From NCBI RefSeq assembly GCF_946479755.1, contig NZ_CAMLHC010000019.1, positions 1-64,000 on the forward strand: a stretch of 64,000 bases of DNA, written 5' to 3'. Positions 32,901-39,372 of the stretch are shown in pieces; the stretch's first letter is position 1; each line of letters starts with the position of its first letter. Made by a program: the position numbers and the translations under genes. The DNA is from an uncultured Chitinophaga sp. (GTDB taxonomy: Bacteria; Bacteroidota; Bacteroidia; Chitinophagales; Chitinophagaceae). The notes beneath the pieces were generated by a model. It was not told the DNA's origin. It worked only from the letters and a program-made list of their open reading frames with translations, and searched no databases.

Positions 32901-35900
32901 CAGGTCTGATGAAGCAACCAAAGGCGCCTCAAAAGGTGACGCATCATTGTCTGATACCGGATCTTTCACATACACAACCGTTTTTTCAGTAGCCTGCAAC
33001 CGCGTAATGATATCTGCCTGGTCTGCCGCGGTAAGCAGGATCTCACATTGGCTGTCTTGCAACATATAACTGATCCGCTTTTCCGGCAAACCGGTATCAA
33101 CAGGCAGGTACGTCCCTCCGGCTTTTAATATTGCCAGGATACTGATTACCAGTTCAGGAGATCTCCTGAGCAACACCGCCACTATCCCCCCGCGTTTCAA
33201 TCCTTTCTTTTGCAGCCTGGCAGCCAGCCTGTCAACGGCTTCAGATAACTGGCAATAGGTAATCTTTGTTCCTTCGCTGATAAGCGCAGTGGCATCCGGT
33301 GTTTTCGCCACCTGTTGGTGAAACAGTCCCGGTATGGTTTCATGCACCGGATAAGTGCGGACGGTATTATTAAATTTCCGGACAAGCTGATATTTTTCTC
33401 CTTCAGACAACAGCGACATTTCCGCGATTGTATTGTCCGGTTCAGCGATCACTGCAGCGATCAGTCTCCTAAAATATCCGGCTATCCGTTCAATAGTTTC
33501 CCGCTTGTACAATGCGGTTGAATAGTCAAACTTAATTTCCGGCACATGATGCTGCTCTACAACAGAAAGCGTCAAATCAAACTTGGACTTGTGCACCTGG
33601 TGGGCAACGGGAGTAAATATCAGTCCCGATAAGGAAAAAGTAATATCGTCAAAATTTTCATATGCAAAAGCCACGTCAAACAGTGGGTTACGACCGGCAT
33701 CCCGTTGTATTTTCAACGCCTCTACCAATTCATCATATGGGAAAGAGGCATGCCCCAAACATTGCAATACCTTTTTCTTCACTGTTTGCAGGAATGCCCT
33801 GAACGCATGCCCTCCGGCGGGCTGCAGCCTTACCGGCAACGTGTTCACAAACATACCGGCTACCTGTTCCAGGTCTGCATGCTCACGTCCGGCCACTGCC
33901 ACCCCTGTTACGATGTCTTCCTGTCCGGTCAGTTTATTTAACAGCATAGCATACAGAGATAGTACCACCATAAACAGGGTACACTCCTCCTGCGCTGCTA
34001 TTGCCTTCAAACCCGCAGCTTCCTGTTCATCCAGATAAAAAGACAGTACATCTCCCTCATCATTTTTAATGATTGGACGGGGATAATCTGTCGACAGATC
34101 CAATAAAGGTTGCCCCGCCGAAAATTCATCCATCCAAAAAGACCGGTGCACGGCAATGTCATGCCGGTATACCTCCCCCTGTTCCCATACCGCATAATCT
34201 TTATACTGCAATGGCATTACCTGCAGATCCCGGCCTTCATAAATGTCCACCAAATCTTTTATCAGTATGCTGTTAGACAATCCATCACTGACAATATGAT
34301 GTATATCGATAATAAGAATACTCTGATCTCCAGGGTAGTGCAGCAGACCGACGCGAATCAGCGGAGGATGACTTAAATTAAACGGGCGTATGAACTTAGC
34401 GGTAATGTCTAACAGATCCGCATCACCAACTTCCAGCTCCTCTATTTCAAATGAAACGTTATCGTACACGCGCTGTACCGGCACATCGTCAATCATCTCA
34501 AAACCCGTACGCAGGCTTTCATGGCGGTCTATCAGCGTCCTAAAGCTTTGTTTCAACCGCTCCCTGTCAGGAACACCATCTGCATTAAAAACCTGCGACA
34601 TATTATACGCCAGCGAGCTTTTATCCAGCTGATACAGGAAATAAAGGCGTTTCTGGGAAGAAGACAATGGGTAATACTCCTTTTCCGCCGCCCGGCCAAT
34701 CGTTACAAAACGTTGTTGGGTCATTCCTGCTATCAACCCCGCCTGTCCTGCAATATCCTGCCAGGTGAAAATATCTTTCAGCTGGATGCCCACCTCAAAC
34801 TCCTTATTGATACGGTTGACCAATATTGATGCCTTCAGCGAATGACCGCCGATGTCGAAAAAGCTGCTGTCTGCGCTAATCTGCGAAATGTCTGCCTGCA
34901 GGATCTCTGACCAGATAGCCGCCAGCCGCAGCGCCACTGCTCCTGAAGGCGCTATGTAATTTTCGGTACTTTGCAGGTCCGGATCAGGCAACACATTCCT
35001 GTCCAGCTTTCCATTGACGGTCAGCGGCAGTTTCTTCAACCGTATAAAATAAGCCGGCACCATATAATCTGGCAGCCGTTGTAACAGGTACTGTTTTATT
35101 CCCGTCTCATCTGTTTCTGTATCACAAACATAATAGGCTGACAACAACTTCTCTCCTTTCTTCTCTTTCACCACAACTGCACAGCCAGCGATGCCCCTGT
35201 AGGCAGACAAGGCCGCCTCTATCTCTCCCAATTCTATCCTGAAACCCCTGATCTTCACCTGGCTGTCTGCACGCCCCAGGTATTCGATATCACCGGAAGC
35301 CAGCTGGCGGCCGAGATCGCCGGACCGGTACACCCGTTCTCCCGGGCGATAGGGATGGGCTATAAATTTTTCGGCTGTTAACCGTGCATTGTTCACGTAA
35401 CCACGCGCCACACCGGCGCCTCCTATATAAAGTTCTCCCGTCACCCCACGCGGAACTGCCCGCTGGTGGCTGTCCCATATGTATACCGACAAGGTAGGGA
35501 TAGGCTGACCAATATTGGAGATATTATGCTGAATCTCTGTTTCCCCGATTTCCTTGTAGGTGACATGCACCGTCGTTTCCGTAATGCCAAACATATTCAC
35601 CAACACGGCCGAAGGGTAACGGCGGTGCCATCTGTCCAGCTTCGCAGGCGTTAAAGCCTCCCCTCCGAATATGACATACCGGAGCTTAAGAGCGGCACTG
35701 GCATAACCCGCCTCCTCTTCTGCCAACTGGTAGAAGGAGCCCGGTGTCTGGTTCAGCACCGTCACCTTCTCCCTGATCAGGATATCCAGGTAAGCCCGTG
35801 TATCCATCGCCACCAGCTTCGGGATAACGATCAACCGCCCCCCGAACAACAATGCCCCATAAATCTCCCACACACTGAAGTCAAAACAATGGCTGTGGAA

Positions 35901-38900
35901 CATCGTCCACACATCCTGATCGCTGAAACGGAAACGGAAGGAGTCGTTGAAGAACAGGCGCACCACATGCCGGTGCTCTATCATCACGCCTTTGGGACGC
36001 CCGGTTGTACCGGACGTGTAGATGATATAACACAGGTCTGACGGTGTCACCGCTGGAGCATCATCAGCATATGGTTCATGATATAATTCGTTTTCCGCCT
36101 CAGTGATATGCAGCACTGGCACACCATAATTACCGCATTCAGCGGCCGTACGGTCTGTCAGCACAAGTACACTTCCGCTGTCAGATATAATATATTCCCG
36201 GCGGTCCGCAGGATAATCCACATCCACGGGCACATAACCGCTCCCAGACTTCAGGATACCAAGCATGCCCACAATCATGTCTATGGAACGGTCCATCAGC
36301 AGGGCCACCGGTTTATTGCGGCCAGCGCCATGGTGCCGTAACAGCGCCGCCACCGCCGAGGAACGACGGTCCAGTACCGCATAGCTGATCGTCTCATCCC
36401 CCATCTGTACCGCGGTAGCAGCCGGTGCTTGTATCACCCGTGCATCAAACATGGACAACACGGTTGCCGCTTCCGGATATGCCACACCTGTGTGGTCCAG
36501 CGATTGCAGCTGTAACTGCTGCTCCGCCAACGGCAACACGCTGATCTCCGATAACGCCACCGCACCAGCTGTCAGCAGGCGACGCAACAACTCACTGTAA
36601 TGCAACATCATCATCGAGGCGCGCGAGGCGTCCATATAATCCAGGTTAAACACCAAGCTACCCTTTATCTCAGCGCCATCACGCCACAGCAACAGGTTCA
36701 GGTCATATTTACCATAACCCTCGTTCAGCGCTTCGATGCTTACTTCAAGACCTTCCATATCCGGAACATCCGCTTTTACGTCGCTGTACTGGTATAATAC
36801 ATCGAACAACGCCGTTCTGCTCATGTCCTTTTCCGGCGACAGTTCCTTCACCAGCTTATCGAACGGCATATCGCCGTACGCCATCGCTGATGTGTATACT
36901 TCCTGTAATTGCACCAGGTACTCATCATAACTCTTCTCAGGGTCTGTAAAACTACGCAGCGCCACCAGGTTGCTGACAGGGCCGATCAGATCCCTGAGAC
37001 GCGCATCGCCCCGGTTGTCGGTACTGGTACCAATCATTATTTCCTCATGCCCGCTGTATTTATGCAACAGGATGATAAAGCCCGACAACAGCAACAACTC
37101 AGGCGTTATTCCCCGGCTGGCCGCATATGCGTCTGCCAGGGCGGTAAGATCCGCCGGCAGGCACACGGCCGTGCGACTGCCCGTATAGGTATGGATGGCT
37201 GCCCGGGGACGGTCCAGCGGCAGCTCCAGCGGCTGCAGCGGCCCCGCCAGCTGACGTTTCCAGTAACCCAGGTAATAAGGGTCCAGCTGTTGCAGGACTT
37301 CTTTCTGCCAGACAGCAAAATCCGCATAGGACAACCCCGTTGCCCGGTAGCAGGCCTCTCCCCGTTGCAGCGACGCATAACGTTGCAGTATATGTTCTGC
37401 CAGACGCACCACTGAATAGCGGTCCACGATCATATGATGCAGAACGAGCAGCAGCCGGTATCTGGCCACACCATAGTGGTACAACACACCACGGCACAAA
37501 AAACCTTCCGGCTCAAAGGCACGCCGCACCGTGGCCATACATGCCCCCTCCAGCGCATCTTCGTCTATACTGATACGCTCTAAGGTAAAATCCATATCAT
37601 CACTCACCACCTGGTAAGGCTGATCGTCCAGGGTGCAGACGCGGGTCCGCAGAATACTGTGTTGCTCCAGTTCTCCCGCTATCGCACGCTCCAGCAACGC
37701 TACGTCCGGCTCTCCGGATATCGACAGCTGCAGTGGTATATTATGGTATACAGGATTGCCCTTGTACAGGTAATCACGCTCAAACTGATCAATGAACCAC
37801 AAACGCTCCTGGTGCCATGAAGCCGGGACAAGCACTTTAGCAGCCGCAGCACCATCGTGCAACCGGTCATAAACAGATTGCCTGTAATTGTCGCTGAAGA
37901 GGTTAAGCGCTGACAACAACAGCTGCGGCGTTTCAATAATGCTCCGGACAACTGACAACAGATGCGCTGCAAACGCTTCCACAATAGCATTGCTAATATT
38001 ATCCGGCGAATACACAAATTCTATCTCCAGCTGCTCCCTGAAAAAAACGTAAATACCCAGTGGTATGCCGGTATTTTCATAGACGGTATGCAGCCGTACC
38101 CTGAAATCGTTGTATCCATTGATGAGGCTTTCATCAAGCGGATAATTTTCTATCACAACAACTGCGTCAAACAAACTGTCAGCAGCTTTCAGGTCAACCC
38201 ATTGCCTGATTTCAAAATAGGAGGCGCCGGCAAATTCGGTAATACGTATCAGATCCAGGTTTACGTTCTTTACCATCTGCAATAAAGACAGATCGTCTGT
38301 GCTATTCAAACGGAACGGGATGGTATTGATAAAATTCCCCATCACGTTTTCCGCGCCTTTGATACTGGTGTCTCTGTTGGAAACAGTGGCCCCCAGCACC
38401 ACATCCCCCACGTTATTGTATTTCTGCAGCAGCAATGCGCAGGCAGCATAAATAACAGCAGCACGGGTTACTTTATATTCAGCGACAAATGCGTTCAGCA
38501 AAGCCATTGGACCGGATGCTGTATAACGGTACACTTCCCTGCCTTCAGCAGTCTTTTCGGCGGCAACAGGAACCAGTTTTTTCGGCGTATATCCTTGCAG
38601 GTAACCTTTCCAGAACGCAGCGGTTTTTTCAGGTTCGGTTTGTTGCCTGATAGTTTGTTCCACCGCCTGGTACGAAGGTTTTGAGCGGGCGACCGATGTT
38701 CCGGACATTGCCAGTTCATGATAGGTATTAAAAAGTTCCTTTAATAAAATACCAGTGCTCCAGCCATCATACAGAATATGCTGATGCGTAACAGCAAAAA
38801 CAAAAGCAGTGGAAGCTGTTTTTATCAGGCGTAACCGTATAGGCGGCAGGGTAAGATCAAAACGTTCGCAACGGTCTTTCTCCAGATATCCCTCTGCCAG

Positions 38901-39212
38901 CGCTCCGGCAGTGGCCGCGTCTTCCCCTGCATGATCCGAGTACAGGATCTCCAGCGGCGCATCCCGGAGAATGACCTGCAGCGGCTTGCTGAGTTGTTTC
39001 CACCTGAAAACGGAACGTAATACCTCGTTTCCCGACTGCACTACCCGGAAAGCCTTGTTCAGTATATCAGGATTCAGCATTCCTTCGATTAAAAAAGATA
39101 CCTGAACGTTATATAGATTTTCGTTATAATCCTTCTGGTAATGAAACAGGATTCCCTTCTGGAACATATTAAGCTCCAGAATGTCCTGGACATTCGACTT
39201 TTCTAATTTCAC
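23949..39212 (-). CDS. NRPS2: C-C*-A(Thr)-T-C-A(Asn)-T-C-C*-A(Thr)-T-C-A(Gly)-T
   Basis: This four-module NRPS has about 5087 residues. I start it at the GTG at 39212 (VKLEKSNVQDILEL), just before the C-domain N-terminus. The frame runs on to a GTG at 39308, but those 32 extra codons do not look like NRPS sequence. C1 (10-455, HQHILYDGW) follows the E domain of NRPS1 and should accept D-Asn. Two second condensation-like domains, C* (463-900 and about 3002-3440), carry HHMIVDRYS, with Arg598 or Arg3137 where Gly is expected. Pocket codes are DFWNIGMVHK (Thr, twice), DLTKIGEIGK (Asn/Asp, Asn favoured) and DILQLGMIWK (Gly). All four T domains have GGHS and no E domain is present. The two C*-A-T units are almost identical at DNA level. 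The protein ends in HSIDEIFI, 35 bp before NRPS3, presumably meeting its docking domain. Confidence 0.94.
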   Translation of the reverse strand: MKLEKSNVQDILELNMFQKGILFHYQKDYNENLYNVQVSFLIEGMLNPDILNKAFRVVQSGNEVLRSVFRWKQLSKPLQVILRDAPLEILYSDHAGEDAATAGALAEGYLEKDRCERFDLTLPPIRLRLIKTASTAFVFAVTHQHILYDGWSTGILLKELFNTYHELAMSGTSVARSKPSYQAVEQTIRQQTEPEKTAAFWKGYLQGYTPKKLVPVAAEKTAEGREVYRYTASGPMALLNAFVAEYKVTRAAVIYAACALLLQKYNNVGDVVLGATVSNRDTSIKGAENVMGNFINTIPFRLNSTDDLSLLQMVKNVNLDLIRITEFAGASYFEIRQWVDLKAADSLFDAVVVIENYPLDESLINGYNDFRVRLHTVYENTGIPLGIYVFFREQLEIEFVYSPDNISNAIVEAFAAHLLSVVRSIIETPQLLLSALNLFSDNYRQSVYDRLHDGAAAAKVLVPASWHQERLWFIDQFERDYLYKGNPVYHNIPLQLSISGEPDVALLERAIAGELEQHSILRTRVCTLDDQPYQVVSDDMDFTLERISIDEDALEGACMATVRRAFEPEGFLCRGVLYHYGVARYRLLLVLHHMIVDRYSVVRLAEHILQRYASLQRGEACYRATGLSYADFAVWQKEVLQQLDPYYLGYWKRQLAGPLQPLELPLDRPRAAIHTYTGSRTAVCLPADLTALADAYAASRGITPELLLLSGFIILLHKYSGHEEIMIGTSTDNRGDARLRDLIGPVSNLVALRSFTDPEKSYDEYLVQLQEVYTSAMAYGDMPFDKLVKELSPEKDMSRTALFDVLYQYSDVKADVPDMEGLEVSIEALNEGYGKYDLNLLLWRDGAEIKGSLVFNLDYMDASRASMMMLHYSELLRRLLTAGAVALSEISVLPLAEQQLQLQSLDHTGVAYPEAATVLSMFDARVIQAPAATAVQMGDETISYAVLDRRSSAVAALLRHHGAGRNKPVALLMDRSIDMIVGMLGILKSGSGYVPVDVDYPADRREYIISDSGSVLVLTDRTAAECGNYGVPVLHITEAENELYHEPYADDAPAVTPSDLCYIIYTSGTTGRPKGVMIEHRHVVRLFFNDSFRFRFSDQDVWTMFHSHCFDFSVWEIYGALLFGGRLIVIPKLVAMDTRAYLDILIREKVTVLNQTPGSFYQLAEEEAGYASAALKLRYVIFGGEALTPAKLDRWHRRYPSAVLVNMFGITETTVHVTYKEIGETEIQHNISNIGQPIPTLSVYIWDSHQRAVPRGVTGELYIGGAGVARGYVNNARLTAEKFIAHPYRPGERVYRSGDLGRQLASGDIEYLGRADSQVKIRGFRIELGEIEAALSAYRGIAGCAVVVKEKKGEKLLSAYYVCDTETDETGIKQYLLQRLPDYMVPAYFIRLKKLPLTVNGKLDRNVLPDPDLQSTENYIAPSGAVALRLAAIWSEILQADISQISADSSFFDIGGHSLKASILVNRINKEFEVGIQLKDIFTWQDIAGQAGLIAGMTQQRFVTIGRAAEKEYYPLSSSQKRLYFLYQLDKSSLAYNMSQVFNADGVPDRERLKQSFRTLIDRHESLRTGFEMIDDVPVQRVYDNVSFEIEELEVGDADLLDITAKFIRPFNLSHPPLIRVGLLHYPGDQSILIIDIHHIVSDGLSNSILIKDLVDIYEGRDLQVMPLQYKDYAVWEQGEVYRHDIAVHRSFWMDEFSAGQPLLDLSTDYPRPIIKNDEGDVLSFYLDEQEAAGLKAIAAQEECTLFMVVLSLYAMLLNKLTGQEDIVTGVAVAGREHADLEQVAGMFVNTLPVRLQPAGGHAFRAFLQTVKKKVLQCLGHASFPYDELVEALKIQRDAGRNPLFDVAFAYENFDDITFSLSGLIFTPVAHQVHKSKFDLTLSVVEQHHVPEIKFDYSTALYKRETIERIAGYFRRLIAAVIAEPDNTIAEMSLLSEGEKYQLVRKFNNTVRTYPVHETIPGLFHQQVAKTPDATALISEGTKITYCQLSEAVDRLAARLQKKGLKRGGIVAVLLRRSPELVISILAILKAGGTYLPVDTGLPEKRISYMLQDSQCEILLTAADQADIITRLQATEKTVVYVKDPVSDNDASPFEAPLVASSDLAYIIYTSGTTGRPKGVMVAHRSLINYVCWAADNYLTGVPAVFPLYTSISFDLTITSVFVPLLTGNSIVIYDGTSKDLLIERVVADNEATIIKLTPSHLKVLADSQWKHTIAGSRINTLIVGGENLETSLAAAIDTKFRGDIRIFNEYGPTEATIGCMIHLFNTKDATFSVPLGIPAANTQIYLLDRYQKPVLPCVDGEVYISGDCLAEGYLFREDLTNSKFIPNPFIEGKSMYKTGDLARYLPDGTIVFSGRTDEQVKIRGHRVEPAEIAQMLTGHAAVKDAVVMAIGNSEDRSLVAWYVQKTAVDASELKDYLAAMLPDYMVPTWLMVVEAIPLTGNGKVNKDALPKPGAHAVKGYKAPVGSIEIKLTEIWSEILKLDKNLIGVNSNFFELGGHSLRAARLVNCIFREFNVDIPLREIFRHQQISGISRLVQNARKTVQQPITKSEVKIEYPLSSAQKRLFFLYELDSSSHAYNITQAYRVSGTLDRERLNDSFSRLIDRHESLRTAFIHTEEGPVQRIADSVHFETAIIAADDADILTTIENFIRPFDLGKPPLIRAGLLQLPGEECLLVIDVHHIISDGLSNSILIKDFISIYEGNELDPLPLQYRDYSEWERGKEHRQAIAASKAFWMDEFEGHRPGAGLPTDYPRPAVRKDVGDSLSFCLDETETAGLKAIAEQEGCTMFMVVLSLYAILISKLSGKEDMVIGVHFSGREHADLEGVAGMFVNLLPVKLQVPDNATFSTLLAAIKEKTLRAFDHASYPYDELVETLKVQRDTSRNPLFDIVFAYDNFDDNTLSLKGIDFTPVEHRQRTSKFDITFSALMQGSVIKLHAEYVTALYTSDTIQRWLTAIKHIATGIISNVNRPVGDISLITAAARKEVFDKLRENAAGPLPGFKMASWHQERLWFIDQFERDYLYKGNPVYHNIPLQLSISGEPDVALLERAIAGELEQHSILRTRVCTLDDQPYQVVSDDMDFTLERISIDEDALEGACMATVRRAFEPEGFLCRGVLYHYGVARYRLLLVLHHMIVDRYSVVRLAEHILQRYASLQRGEACYRATGLSYADFAVWQKEVLQQLDPYYLGYWKRQLAGPLQPLELPLDRPRAAIHTYTGSRTAVCLPADLTALADAYAASRGITPELLLLSGFIILLHKYSGHEEIMIGTSTDNRGDARLRDLIGPVSNLVALRSFTDPEKSYDEYLVQLQEVYTSAMAYGDMPFDKLVKELSPEKDMSRTALFDVLYQYSDVKADVPDMEGLEVSIEALNEGYGKYDLNLLLWRDGAEIKGSLVFNLDYMDASRASMMMLHYSELLRRLLTAGAVALSEISVLPLAEQQLQLQSLDHTGVAYPEAATVLSMFDARVIQAPAATAVQMGDETISYAVLDRRSSAVAALLRHHGAGRNKPVALLMDRSIDMIVGMLGILKSGSGYVPVDVDYPADRREYIISDSGSVLVLTDRTAAECGNYGVPVLHITEAENELYHEPYADDAPAVTPSDLCYIIYTSGTTGRPKGVMIEHRHVVRLFFNDSFRFRFSDQDVWTMFHSHCFDFSVWEIYGALLFGGRLIVIPKLVAMDTRAYLDILIREKVTVLNQTPGSFYQLAEEEAGYASAALKLRYVIFGGEALTPAKLDRWHRRYPSAVLVNMFGITETTVHVTYKEIGETEIQHNISNIGQPIPTLSVYIWDSHQRAVPRGVTGELYIGGAGVARGYVNNARLTAEKFIAHPYRPGERVYRSGDLGRQLASGDIEYLGRADSQVKIRGFRIELGEIEAALSAYRGIAGCAVVVKEKKGEKLLSAYYVCDTETDETGIKQYLLQRLPDYMVPAYFIRLKKLPLTVNGKLDRNVLPDPDLQSTENYIAPSGAVALRLAAIWSEILQADISQISADSSFFDIGGHSLKASILVNRINKEFEVGIQLKDIFTWQDIAGQAGLIAGMTQQRFVTIGRAAEKEYYPLSSSQKRLYFLYQLDRSSLAYNMFRAFRMEGEINPEKIACAFKTLIERHESLRTSFDLVDDEPVQRITGKIDWSIEIFHAQEADVLTVVRRFVRPFDLGKPHLLRVGIIWTAAQSAVLLIDTHHIISDGISERLLIQDFVAIYQQKVLPGLRLHYKDYAEWELQRNPDEDAAQCRFWTDTFREVTAPIELPVDFSRPPIKSHEGGVVKFTIGREERAALKQIATSEGCTMFMLLLAIYHILLSRLSCQEEVVTGVPVAARAHADLEKVMGMFVNTLAIKNVVMGDLTVREFLAAVKQRVLSCFENQAYPYEKLIEELKITRNTSRNPLFDVMFSFENFDSTVLRIPGAEITPFDAEYAAAQFDLVLWATEREDDILMRFDYAAKLFKKDTVVRFAGYFNNVVKSVIADVSAKIADIRLIGDTEERRLLEDFNHTGMPYPVNKTVAMMVAEQAAVRPEDIALVFEGTSLTYRELNERANQMGNYLRRKGVAEETLVAVCMDRSAGMVIALLGVMKAGGIYIPIEPEHPEERIRYMLRDTAADIVIASSASLAKLSGDSALTVICPDTDWQDIAGEPQTAPATATMPDHVAYIIYTSGSTGNPKGVMIEHHSLVNFLVSMKMNLAFQPGDSLLSLTSFGFDIFYLELYLPLVCGGKVFLTSRETVKDTVQLLAAIASFKPGFIQATPSVWQLLLAGGWKNAGHATLLAGGEAVSERLKDALTVLGTTWNMYGPTETTIWSSMKLLDGGQQVSIGKPIGNTTVYIVGSDGRLSPLGVPGELWIGGAGVARGYMNQPELTAEKFVPHISGGEARLYKTGDLVRWLPDGDIICMGRIDDQVKIRGHRIEPGEIAGVLQQGGLVKEAVVAVKGIAADAMLVCYYVADKQVQDKELRSWLSARLPDYMIPACFMQLEAIPLNANGKTDRKALPAPEIKRDDTYVAPATMLEKKLAEIWAEVLQLDAGVISTGSNFFDLGGHSVKAGVLLGRISREFNIEIPLRQIFVANTIEKLCEYIEDERWISTARQNDTHSIDEIFI
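26981..30207. repeat. Direct repeat copy 2 (C*-A(Thr)-T unit)
   Basis: This is a 3227-bp direct repeat of 34598-37824, offset 7617 bp. The left edge lies in the N-terminus of the next C domain (codons for AYNM) and the right edge at the N-terminus of C* (ASWHQER). Beyond both edges the sequences diverge at once. The only difference I saw is 27004 (c) against 34621 (t), which changes a Lys to Arg in QLD(K/R)SSLAYNM. The encoded protein is otherwise identical, and many stretches compared by eye were identical at DNA level. I did not align every base. Confidence 0.95.
34598..37824. repeat. Direct repeat copy 1 (C*-A(Thr)-T unit)
   Basis: This is the partner of the repeat at 26981-30207. In the protein it covers about residues 463-1538: the aberrant C* domain, the Thr adenylation domain, its carrier domain and the first residues of the next condensation domain. 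The intervening 4.4 kb (30208-34597) encodes an ordinary C-A(Asn)-T module plus a canonical C domain. Confidence 0.95.
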
Positions 39213-39317
39213 CTTGATCTGATTTAGGAGGATAATGATGAAATACAAGACCTGTATTTCTGAAAGAAAATGTATGGCAAAAGGGGAACAACAGTGTATA
39301 ACAAACACGGTACAAAC

Positions 39318-39341
39318 GCCAGCGCCATATTTGGCGCTGGC
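39318..39341 (-). promoter_or_regulatory. Strong hairpin between the permease gene and NRPS2
   Basis: GCCAGCGCC and GGCGCTGGC form a perfect 9-bp stem around the 6-nt loop ATATTT. It lies in the gap between the stop of the FtsX-like gene (39373) and the GTG chosen for NRPS2. On the minus strand the stem is followed only by GTTTGTACC, so a classical U-run is weak. It could be an attenuator, a pause site or an mRNA-stabilising element. Confidence 0.45.
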
Positions 39342-39372
39342 AGCAACAGAACGAACTATGCAGAGCCTGGGA

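Noticed and set aside
26981..37824. The long repeat as a transposon or IS pair
   Set aside because: No transposase, terminal inverted repeats or target duplications are present; the repeat is in-frame coding sequence for NRPS domains.
39213..39308. Upstream extension of NRPS2 to the GTG at 39308
   Set aside because: The added residues (FVIHCCSPFAIHF...) are unlike a C-domain N-terminus and the segment looks like untranslated leader.
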